Made by a program: the position numbers and the translations under genes. Source: Hymenobacter negativus (GTDB lineage: Bacteria; Bacteroidota; Bacteroidia; Cytophagales; Hymenobacteraceae). From it: DNA of 64,000 nucleotides. The stretch lies in assembly GCF_016056375.1 (NCBI RefSeq), contig NZ_JAEDAE010000003.1, positions 596,643-660,642 on the forward strand. The letters are read 5' to 3'. This document shows, piece by piece, positions 37,401 to 45,100 of this stretch. The notes below the pieces were generated by a model. It saw nothing but the letters and a program-made list of their open reading frames with translations. It had not been told where the DNA came from and made no database searches. Position 1 is the first letter of the stretch. Each line of letters opens with the position of its first letter.

Positions 37401-37579
37401 CGCCAGGCAGCTACGGCCACACCGGCTTCACGGGCACCTACTTCTGGGTGGAGCCGGCGAAGGACCTGGTGGTGGTGCTGCTCACCAACCGCGTGCACCC
37501 CACGCGGCGCAATAACAAGCTAGGGGATTTGAGCGTGCGTTCGAACCTGTTGCAGCTGGCTATTGAGGCGGCGCGGTAG
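34484..37579 (+). CDS. GH3 NagZ-like domain fused to serine hydrolase
   Basis: 1031 residues starting with TTG at 34484. No in-frame ATG precedes it before a stop, the next ATG is about 70 codons in, and the TTG start gives a clean signal peptide (about 1-22, AAAQ). The GH3 beta-N-acetylhexosaminidase domain has KHFPGHGD (Lys240-His241) and the nucleophile Asp326 in FTDAM; a GH3 C-terminal-like domain follows (about 420-600). A beta-lactamase/class C-like serine hydrolase domain (about 620-1030) carries SMTK (Ser705/Lys708). This pairing is known in Bacteroidota and suggests periplasmic murein or amino-sugar processing. A Lys-rich insert (KKKKKD) lies near residue 672. Confidence 0.92.
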   Translation: MSFAKYILFVGLLAASLPAAAQRRTVPAPARQPSTARRPHAKSGPVARPELPPNAPAFTRYLHSPWVDSLMRVLTPDQRAAQLFMVAAYSNRTRVFEDSVSALIKQYGIGGLIFFQGGPARQSRLLNRYQSQSRVPLLVALDGEWGVGMRLDSVVKFPYQMSLGGETDTTLLYDMGREVARQFKRLGMHVNFAPVVDVNNNPANPVIGFRSWGENPAAVARDGRQYMRGMQDNGILAVAKHFPGHGDVDADSHLALPTVRVDRRRLDTLELPPFRSLIAGGLGGMMVAHLNVPALDTVLGPSTLSRPIITGMLRDEMGFKGLIFTDAMNMRGVISRFPPGEADVRAIMAGNDILEFSKNIPLALKMVRIAVDSGRISQKEIDEHCRRVLALKQWSGLNHYRPIDTKNLYEDLNGPHAQYLSHRLTELSITLLRNQNSLLPLQRLDTLRIATLVLGGSPRDTTDFQKAVSDYAPAAHFHIAATASLDELMKLRAALKPYNLVLVSLQSLGRLPATSFGITPEDNMLLRELADQKQTLVLSVFGSAYAVAKVRDLDRASAVIMAYQESPNAQNLAAQAIFGGIAATGKLPVTVSDRYPRGFGLRTAAGYRLRYANPEDVNMDGRLEARVDSLVGRALAAQAFPGAQVLIARRGTVVLRKSYGNQTYAGFSETVVDKKKKKKDAVVTDAKPVSVPRPVKDDDLYDLASMTKLMAATPALMRLEADHKFSPDSTMGSYFPFMRGTNKAELKMRDVLAHQARLKAFIPFWKELVKKNGDLRRRYFRADSSGRFPLPVAQGIWARKDLPARIYKEIGESPLNEKPGYLYSDLSFVLYPALVQARTGLPLDAFLQKEVYRPLGATTLGFRPRNRFPVARIVPTEVDSAFRKQLVHGTVHDEGAALLGGLSGHAGLFGDANDVAKLAQTYAWSGRYGGQQLFDKTVLTEWTSCQFCPDNRRALAFDRPAANPSVNSAKSASPGSYGHTGFTGTYFWVEPAKDLVVVLLTNRVHPTRRNNKLGDLSVRSNLLQLAIEAAR

Positions 37580-37656
37580 TTTGTTGGGCTGGGACAGCGG
37601 TGGAAATGCACTGCCTTTCGCTACCTTACGGCCCTACATTCCCACTCCGTACCCCT

Positions 37657-39285
37657 ATGTTAGGATTGATGATGGCCGAGCCGCTGCGTGTGGCTACAAT
37701 TATCGAGCACGCCGCCAAGTGGCATTCCGATACCGAAATCGTGTCGCGCCGTCCTGAGGGCGGCGGTATGCACCGCTACACCTACGCCGACGCCAACCGC
37801 CGCAGCAAGCAGCTGGCCCAGGCCCTGCTGAAACCCGGCATCGAAAACGGCGACCGGGTGGGCACCCTGGCCTGGAACACGCACCGTCATTTTGAGCTGT
37901 ACTACGGCGTGGCCGGCATTGGGGCGGTGTGCCACACCATCAACCCGCGCCTGTTCCCGGAGCAGCTGGTGTTCATCATCAACCATGCCGAGGACCGGCT
38001 GCTGTTCTTCGACCTCACCTTTCTGCCCCTCGTGGAGCGCCTGGCCCCGGTGTGCCCCACCGTGGAAAAATGGGTGCTCATGGCCGGCCCCGAGCACCTG
38101 CCTGCCGCTTCCGAGCTGCCTGGCCTGTGCAGCTACGAGGACTTGCTGGCCGCCGAAACCGGCGACTACACCTGGCCCAGCTTCGACGAAAACACGGCCT
38201 GCTCGCTCTGCTACACCTCCGGCACCACCGACCAGCCCAAGGGCGTGCTCTACTCGCACCGCTCCACGGTGCTGCACGCCTTCGGCATCTCGCTGCCCGA
38301 TGCGCTGAGCTGCTCGGCCTCGGACGTGATAATGCCGGTGGTGCCCATGTTCCACGTCAATGCCTGGGGCCTGCCCTACGCGGCCCCGCTCAATGGTGCC
38401 AAGCTGGTGCTGCCCGGCGCGGGCATGGACAGCGCCAGTTTATTTGAATTATTTGAAACCGAAGGCGTCACGTTCTCGGCTGGGGTGCCCACCATCTGGC
38501 TAGCGCTGCTGCAGTTCATGCGCGAAGGGCAGCGCCAGTTCAGCACTCTCAACCGCACGGTGGTGGGCGGGGCGGCCTGCCCGCCAGCCCTCATGAAAGC
38601 CTTCGAGGAGGAGCTAAACGTAACCATCATGCACGCCTGGGGCATGACGGAAACCAGCCCGCTGGGCACTACTGCCCGCCTCAAGGGCAAGCACGCCGGC
38701 CTCAGCCCGGCCGATAGCATGGCCATCCGGGCCAAGCAGGGCCGGGCCGTGTTTGGCGTCGATATGAAAATTGTGGGCGACGACGGCCACGCGCTGCCCC
38801 ACGACGGCGTGGCCTTCGGCGACCTGCTGGTGCGCGGGCCGTGGGTGGTGCGCGACTACTTCCGCACCGCCACGCCCGGCGAACTGACGGCCGACGGCTG
38901 GTTCCGCACCGGCGACGTGGCCACCATCGACCCCGACGGCTATATGCACATCACCGACCGCTCCAAAGACGTTATCAAATCCGGCGGGGAGTGGATTTCC
39001 AGTATCGAGCTCGAAAACCTGGCCGTGGCCCACCCCGCCGTGGCCGAAGCCGCCGTCATCGGCGTGCCCAGCGCCAAGTGGAGCGAGCGGCCCCTGCTGG
39101 TGGTGGTGCGTCGCCCGGGCATGGAATTATCGGCCGAGGAGATGCTAAATTTCTTCCGCGGCCGGGTGGCCAAGTTCTGGGAGCCCGATGCCGTGGAGTT
39201 CGTGAACCAACTGCCCCACACGGCTACTGGGAAGATTTTGAAAACGCAGTTGCGCAAGGATTTCGCCGGGTATTCGGTGGCCTAA
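37657..39285 (+). CDS. Long/medium-chain acyl-CoA synthetase
   Basis: 542 residues from MLGLMMAEPL, the start shared by this family; an ATG at 37600 would add 19 odd residues. It activates fatty acids to acyl-CoA through an acyl-adenylate. Motifs: P-loop-like YTSGTTDQPKGV (about 190), HAWGMTETSP (about 330), GWFRTGDVATIDPDGY (about 415) and KSGGEWISS, with the catalytic Lys in TGKILKTQLRK at the C-terminus. Cytoplasmic, used in fatty-acid degradation. It follows the GH3 gene by 78 bp, but a functional link is not evident. Confidence 0.93.
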   Translation: MLGLMMAEPLRVATIIEHAAKWHSDTEIVSRRPEGGGMHRYTYADANRRSKQLAQALLKPGIENGDRVGTLAWNTHRHFELYYGVAGIGAVCHTINPRLFPEQLVFIINHAEDRLLFFDLTFLPLVERLAPVCPTVEKWVLMAGPEHLPAASELPGLCSYEDLLAAETGDYTWPSFDENTACSLCYTSGTTDQPKGVLYSHRSTVLHAFGISLPDALSCSASDVIMPVVPMFHVNAWGLPYAAPLNGAKLVLPGAGMDSASLFELFETEGVTFSAGVPTIWLALLQFMREGQRQFSTLNRTVVGGAACPPALMKAFEEELNVTIMHAWGMTETSPLGTTARLKGKHAGLSPADSMAIRAKQGRAVFGVDMKIVGDDGHALPHDGVAFGDLLVRGPWVVRDYFRTATPGELTADGWFRTGDVATIDPDGYMHITDRSKDVIKSGGEWISSIELENLAVAHPAVAEAAVIGVPSAKWSERPLLVVVRRPGMELSAEEMLNFFRGRVAKFWEPDAVEFVNQLPHTATGKILKTQLRKDFAGYSVA

Positions 39286-39293
39286 AAACAGCG

Positions 39294-39333
39294 GCGGCAG
39301 CCCTGGCCTAAATAAGTAGGCCGGGGCTGCCGC
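39294..39333. terminator. 17-bp stem hairpin between convergent genes
   Basis: GCGGCAGCCCTGGCCTA (39294-39310) pairs with 39317-39333 with a single wobble and a 6-base loop. An A-rich left flank gives a U-rich tail on the minus strand, so it mainly fits as terminator for the DUF2059 gene. Confidence 0.75.
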
Positions 39334-39357
39334 AACTGGCTGGACGGACGAAGCAAG

Positions 39358-39858
39358 CTATTTCTTTTCGGCCTCCATCTTGGCTTTGATGGCCTCCTGC
39401 AGTTCCGGCAAATGGTCCTGAACACGTTTCTGGCCGATTTCCATACCGGCTTGCATCAGTTGAGGCAGCACGGTTGACATCTTACGTCCGGAGGGTGTCT
39501 GATAGAATTTGGTGATGTCGCGCAGCTCCGGTTCCGTAAAATTGCGGCTGTACACCTCGACCATATCAGGCTTCAGGCTGTTCCAGCTCATGTACTTGCT
39601 GAAAAAAGCACGCATCTCGGGTTCAATGGCAGCCGCTTCGGGGCGCTGCTTGAGCTGCACCTCCAGCATCTGGTCCACGAGTTTATCGAAAGCGCCCGGA
39701 GGGTAGATGAGTGCCAGCAGCGACTCGGCCGCCTGGCGATGGCTGGCCGAAATGGGTGCGAGGACGGCATTAGCCGCCGTGGTCGATTTCGATGTTTGAG
39801 CCTGGGCCGGCAGGTAAATGGCGACGCCAAGCAGCAGGAAAAGGAAGGTTTTTTTCAT
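39358..39858 (-). CDS. DUF2059 exported protein
   Basis: 166 residues from MKKTFLFLL, which begins a clear signal peptide (about 1-20, AQAQ); the frame open to 40026 overlaps proC and is a shadow. The helical DUF2059 domain covers about 70-150, with YSRNFTEPELRDITKFYQTPSGRK, the family's most conserved stretch. Periplasmic, role unknown. It lies 37 bp after proC on the same strand and is probably cotranscribed with it. Confidence 0.88.
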   Translation of the reverse strand: MKKTFLFLLLGVAIYLPAQAQTSKSTTAANAVLAPISASHRQAAESLLALIYPPGAFDKLVDQMLEVQLKQRPEAAAIEPEMRAFFSKYMSWNSLKPDMVEVYSRNFTEPELRDITKFYQTPSGRKMSTVLPQLMQAGMEIGQKRVQDHLPELQEAIKAKMEAEKK

Positions 39859-39895
39859 GGGCCAAATAACGTCATTATTGCGCCACGCCCCGATG

Positions 39896-40696
39896 TTATT
39901 TCCCCAACTCCTCGGCCCGGTCGCGCGCCGCGCCGGCTCCGGCCATGAGGCCTTCGCGCACCGCGCCCGCCCCGAAAGCGCCCAGCGCGGCCTCGGTGGT
40001 GCCGCCTTTGGAGGCCACTTTGGCAATCCAGTCCTGGCAGCTCAGGCCCGACTGGGAGTAGAGTTCCACCGCGCCCCGAAACGTCTGGCTCACCAGCAGC
40101 TCGGCTTCGGCCCCGCTGAAACCCATTTGGGCAGCGGCGGCCATTAGGGCTTCCATGCAGTAATACACGTAGGCTGGGCCGCTGCCCGAGATGGCCGTAC
40201 TGGCATCGATGGCGCCTTCGTTTTCAACATAAACCGTTTTGCCGGTGGTGCTGAGCAGGTTTTGTACTTGCACCAGCTCGGCGCGGGTCACCTCGTCGGT
40301 GCTGGTGAAGGCCGTCATGCCCATGCCAATCTGGGCGGGCAGGTTGGGCATGGCCCGAATGATTTTGGGCGTGCCCAGGGCCTCGCGCAAGGTATCAATC
40401 CTTACCCCGGCCATGATGCTGAGTACCAGCTGCTGCGGCTGCACCAGCCCCTGCAGCGCCGTAAATAGGGCAGAGGAGTCCTGTGGCTTCACGGCCAGAA
40501 TGATGATATCAGCCCCCGGCACGCACTCGGCCGGCGAGCCCCACACCGTGCCGATTTCGTGGGCCGCCAGGGCTGGCACCCGCTCGGGCGAGCGCGCCAG
40601 CAGGCGCAAATCGAGCCGCGAGGTGATGTGGGCACGCACGAAGCTGCGGGCATAGGTTAGGCCCATGTTGCCGCCGCCGATGATGAGGATTTTCAT
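39896..40696 (-). CDS. proC: Pyrroline-5-carboxylate reductase
   Basis: 266 residues, normal length. It makes proline from pyrroline-5-carboxylate with NAD(P)H. The N-terminal Rossmann fold begins IIGGGNMG (residues 5-12), VKPQ follows near 70, RAMPNLPAQIGMG near 115, and the C-terminal dimerisation domain has ISGSGPAYVYY (about 169) and SKGGTTEAAL, all diagnostic. Cytoplasmic. First of a probable two-gene unit with DUF2059, preceded by a family A inverted repeat. Confidence 0.95.
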   Translation of the reverse strand: MKILIIGGGNMGLTYARSFVRAHITSRLDLRLLARSPERVPALAAHEIGTVWGSPAECVPGADIIILAVKPQDSSALFTALQGLVQPQQLVLSIMAGVRIDTLREALGTPKIIRAMPNLPAQIGMGMTAFTSTDEVTRAELVQVQNLLSTTGKTVYVENEGAIDASTAISGSGPAYVYYCMEALMAAAAQMGFSGAEAELLVSQTFRGAVELYSQSGLSCQDWIAKVASKGGTTEAALGAFGAGAVREGLMAGAGAARDRAEELGK

Positions 40697-40759
40697 TGTT
40701 GAAGGATGCCGTCTGAGCTGGCAAAGAACGGCACGTTAGCTGTCATCATCCGTCAACGG

Positions 40760-40848
40760 CTGTCATCCTGAGCGCAGCGAAGGACCTTCTCACGTTCGCA
40801 TATTTTGCTCAGACGTGAGAAGGTCCTTCGCTGCGCTCAGGATGACAG
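40760..40848. repeat. Inverted repeat, family A copy 5 (36-bp arms)
   Basis: Arms 40760-40795 and 40813-40848 are perfect complements around 17 bases; core CCTGAGCGCAGCGAAGGACC is identical to that at 27082. Between the proC start and the acyltransferase stop. Confidence 0.92.
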
Positions 40849-40872
40849 ACGATAATGGTCTAGCCTAACGCC

Positions 40873-42054
40873 TCACACCTTCAGCACTACGCCCTTCTTA
40901 TACATCCAGCTCAGAATGAAGTACCAGATGACGATGAGCGTGACCGCGCCCACCAGCGAGGCCGTGCGCGGGTCCGAAAAATGCTGAGCGATGCCCCATT
41001 CGTAGAGCCATTCCTTGAGGCCACCCGTTTTGCCGCCGGGCAGGGCCAGCTTGAACAGCCCGAACGTGCGCGAGAGCAGCGCCGAGAGGCAGAACACCAG
41101 AATGGCATTGACGCCGTAGACCAGCGCCGGGCGCGTCCAGTGGCGGTAGCCCTGCACGTCACAAATCCAGTAGAGCGCCGCCAGGCCGGCCATGGCCAGC
41201 CCGCCGGTGTAGAGCACGTAGGGGCTGCTCCACAGGGCTTTGTTGATGGGAAACCACGGGGCCCAGCACAGCCCGAGCAGGATGAGGCCGCCGCCGGCCA
41301 CAAACAGCCAGGCCACTTTGGCGGCCGGCTCCGGGCCCCGGTGGCGCAGCCATTGGGCGGTGAGGCCGCCCAGCAGACCGGTGGCCAGAGCCGGCAGGGT
41401 GCCGAGCAGGCCTTCGGGGTCCCAGGTTTTGCTTTGCTTCCAGAGGTGGGCTTCGGTGAAGATGGTGCGGTCGAGCCAGGCGCCGAGGTTGGTGGCGGGC
41501 TCTAAGTTGGCGGGGCCGAAGCCGGGCACGGGCACCAACTGCATCAGCACCGCGTAGCCGATGAGGAAACTGACCATCAGCCAGACCTGCGTGCGCCAGT
41601 TGGTTTTCAGAAAGATGACACTGCACCCCAGAAACACCAGCGCAATGCGCTGCAATACGCCCATGATGCGCACCACCGAGAAGTCGAACTTTGGGTACAG
41701 CGACAGCAGCAGGCCCAGCCCGAAGAGTACGCCCGCCCGGCGTAGCACCCGCAGCAGCACGGCGCCCTGCGGCCCACCCTGGCGCTTCACGCCATCCAGC
41801 GCATATACCAAGCTCACGCCTACGATAAACAGGAAAAACGGGAAAATGAGGTCGGTGGGCGTGCAGCCGTTCCATTCGGCGTGCTCCAGCGGCGGGTAGA
41901 TGTGGCCCCAGTCGCCGGGGTTATTCACCAGAATCATGGCCATCACGGTGATGCCCCGAAACACATCGAGGCTGATGAGGCGGCCGGGCTGGGAGGCCTC
42001 CGCGAGGGGCGCGGTGCCGGTGGTTTCAAGGGCGGCCTGGGTGGTGCGTTGCAT
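40873..42054 (-). CDS. HGSNAT-like membrane acyltransferase (DUF5009)
   Basis: 393 residues with about ten TM helices. The N-terminal block SLDVFRGITVMAMILVNN and HAEWNGCTPTDLIFPFFLF match the DUF5009/heparan-alpha-glucosaminide N-acetyltransferase family, in which a His in this region carries the acetyl group across the membrane to an amino sugar. In bacteria the acceptor is mostly unknown. It is a single gene on the minus strand. Given NagB and NagZ-like proteins in the window, acetylation of glucosamine is a reasonable but unproven role. Confidence 0.85.
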   Translation of the reverse strand: MQRTTQAALETTGTAPLAEASQPGRLISLDVFRGITVMAMILVNNPGDWGHIYPPLEHAEWNGCTPTDLIFPFFLFIVGVSLVYALDGVKRQGGPQGAVLLRVLRRAGVLFGLGLLLSLYPKFDFSVVRIMGVLQRIALVFLGCSVIFLKTNWRTQVWLMVSFLIGYAVLMQLVPVPGFGPANLEPATNLGAWLDRTIFTEAHLWKQSKTWDPEGLLGTLPALATGLLGGLTAQWLRHRGPEPAAKVAWLFVAGGGLILLGLCWAPWFPINKALWSSPYVLYTGGLAMAGLAALYWICDVQGYRHWTRPALVYGVNAILVFCLSALLSRTFGLFKLALPGGKTGGLKEWLYEWGIAQHFSDPRTASLVGAVTLIVIWYFILSWMYKKGVVLKV

Positions 42055-42123
42055 GGCGGGCAGGGTGGGTTAGTGCCCGCTAAAGTACTGATAACCCAGG
42101 TTCCGGCACCGCCTGGTGGGGCC

Positions 42124-45100
42124 TTACTCTACCGTCAGCTTTAGTGCTTTGTCACCGACGCGCACCAGGTACACGCCCGCCGGCAGTCCTACTGGCAGCG
42201 TCAGCGCCGCCGTGCCCGAAGCGTCGGCCGTGGCGGTGGCTACGGGGCGGCCCAGCGCATCGTACACCGTCACGGCCGTGCCGGGCTGCGCGCCCAGCAG
42301 GGTGGCTCCAGAGGTGGTGGGGTTTGGGAACAGGCCCACGCCCGTAGCCGCGCCCACCAGGGCCACCGTGCGCACGGGCGAGTAGCTGAACGTGCCGTCC
42401 AGGTCCATCTGTCGCAGGCGGTAGTAGAGCAGGGCCGCGTCGGCGGGCAGCTTCGCATCCAGCAACTCGTAGGCGCGGGCGGTGCTGCTGGTACCAGCGG
42501 CAGTCACCGTGCCAATGGTGGCGAAGGCCACGCCGTTGGTACTGCGCTCCACTTCAAACGCCTGGCTGTTTTGTTCCGAGGCCGTGGCCCAAGCCAAGCG
42601 CACAGCGGCCGGGCCGTGCCCGGTAGGGCCGGTGGCGGCGAAGCGCGTGAGGACCACGGGCAGGGGTGTGGCGGCGCTGGTGCTCAGGCCCAGCTGCTGG
42701 CCGGCCACGTAGGTCCAGGGCCCGTAGCGCACGCGGCTGGCGGGGCCGCCCACCCCATTGGTCGGACCGCTGGCCAGCGGTGAGCTGGCGTATTCGAGGC
42801 GGGCACGCACCTTGCTGGTGCGGCCTACTTTGGCCACCAGAGCCCGCAGCTCGGGGGCGGTGCCGCTGGCGGGCAGGTTGGTCCAGGCCCCGCGGCCGCT
42901 GTAGGCCATGGAGTTGGGCAGCGCCGAGGCATTGGAAAACGCCTGGCCTTGGCGTACCACTTCCCACACCACGCGGGCTTGAATGCGGCCGGCCGGGTTG
43001 CGGGCCGTCAGGCCGATGCCGAACTGGGTCGCGCTGCGGTTGCTGGCGCTGATGGGGGTGTAGTTGGCATTGTAGAGGCGCAGGGCCCCGGCGCGGGCCG
43101 CCGCCTGGTTGCCGCGCCAGAGGTAGGCGCGGCCCTGGCCGCTGGGGTTCGACGCGCCAGTTAACACGTCGCTATACCCGTCGCCGTCCACATCGCCGGC
43201 CCCGGCCACGCTCAGGCCGAAGCTGGTGCCGGCCGCCGCACCGGGCTCGCTGAGGGTGGTGGGATTGGTCAGCAGCCCGGTTCCGCTGCCCAGGTAGTAG
43301 TAGGCCCGGCCGGTATTGGTGCTGCTGGCCCCGGATGCCCCCACCAGCACGTCGCTGTAGCCGTCACCGTTCACATCACCGGCACTGCTCACGCTGTAGC
43401 CGAAGTAGTTACCATTCACCGCGCTGGGCTCGCTCAGGGTGGCTGTGGGCGTAGCTGTGAGCCCGGCGCTATTGCCCGGGTAAAAGTAGGCCCGGCCCTG
43501 ACGGGTGCCGTCATTGGGGCCCTGAGCGCCCACCAGCACGTCGCTGTAGCCGTCGCCGTTCACGTCGCCGGCACTGGCCACGCTGGTGCCAAAGTTGTTG
43601 CCATTCACCGCGCTGGGTTCGCTCAAGGCAGTGCTGGGGGTGTTAACCAGCCCGTTGCGGCTGCCCAGGTAGAAGTAGGCCCTGCCTTGGCGGGAGTTGT
43701 CGTTAGGGCCTTGCGCGCCCACCAGTACATCGGCGTAGCCGTCGCCGTTCACGTCACCCGCGCCGGCCAGGCTGTTGCCGAAGTTGTTGCCCGCCGCGGC
43801 ACTGGGCTCGCTGAGGGTGGTGGGGGTAGTGGCCAGCCCGGTGCTGCTGCCTAGGTAGCAGTAAGCCCGGCCCTGGCCGCTGCCGCTGAAGTAGGCTCCG
43901 ATGAGCACATCGGCGTAGCCGTCGCCGTTCACATCGCCCGCGCCGGCCACGCTGGAGCCAAAGCCGTTGTTGGGGGCCGAAACAGGCTCGGAGAAAGTAG
44001 TGGCGGTGGTGGCCAGGCCGGCGCTGCTGCCCAGGTAGAGGTAGGCCCGGCCCGAGCCGCCGTTGGCGCGGAAGGCACTCACCAGCACGTCATCGTAGCC
44101 GTCGCCGTTCACGTCGCCGGCGCCGACCAGGCTGTAGCCAAAGTAGCTGTTGGTGCTGCCGGGTCCGTCGAGGACGGTGGGCGTAGTGGCCAGGCCGGTG
44201 CTGCTGCCCAGGTAGAGGTAAGCCCGGCCTTTACCGCCGTTGGCCAGGTAAGCGCCCACTAGCACGTCATCGTAGCCGTCGCCGTTCACGTCGCCCGCGC
44301 TGGCCGTGCGCACGCCGTAGGCGTTGCCATCGGCTGGGGAGGGCTCGGTTAGGGTGGCGGTAGGGGTGGCAAGCAGGGCGGCCGGGCTGCCGTAGTAGGC
44401 ATACACCCGGCCGGTGCTGCTGCTGTTGGCCGGGGCACCCACCAGCAGGTCGGCATAGCCGTCGCCGTTGGCATCGCCGCCGCCCAGGCTGCTGCCAAAC
44501 CGGTCGCCTGCCGTTTCGCCGTCGTAGGTCGGGGGCACGTTGCTGATGTTGCTGAGCACGGCCTTGCCCAGGCTCACGTACACGCGACCCTTGTTGGCCG
44601 CGTAGGCGGGGGCGCCCACCGCGAAGTCGGCGTAGCCGTCGCCGTTGATGTCGCCAGTGCCGCACACGGCCTGCCCGAAGTTTTCCCCTGGCTCGGCCGT
44701 GCTGAATACGGCGGCCTGCGAGGAGGAACTCGACAGGCTCGTGCCGCCCAGGTACAGGAACACCGAGCCCGAGGTGCCGGCGCCGGGCGCGCCCAGCAGA
44801 ATGTCGGCGTAGCCGTCGCCGTTCACGTCGCCGGGGCCGGCTACGCTGGTGCCGGCCGTGGTGCCGCCGCTCGGCTGCACGTAGAAGCGGCCAAAGGACG
44901 GGTAGTCCGTCGCATTGGCCCCCTGCACAATCAGGGCCGCGCTGGTGCCCGGCGCGCCCGCGGCCAGGTCGGCGTAGCCGTCGCCGTTGGTGTCGCCCAA
45001 CCCGGTCAGGCTGGCACCCAGCCGGTAGTTGGTGCCTCCGCCCACGGTGGCGGTGTTGGTGTTCACGCTCAGGCTGGCATTGCCGAAGACGATGAAGACC

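Noticed and set aside
35852..37498. 548-codon minus-strand frame opposite the GH3 fusion
   Set aside because: Shadow frame; translation is low in hydrophobic core patterns and matches nothing.
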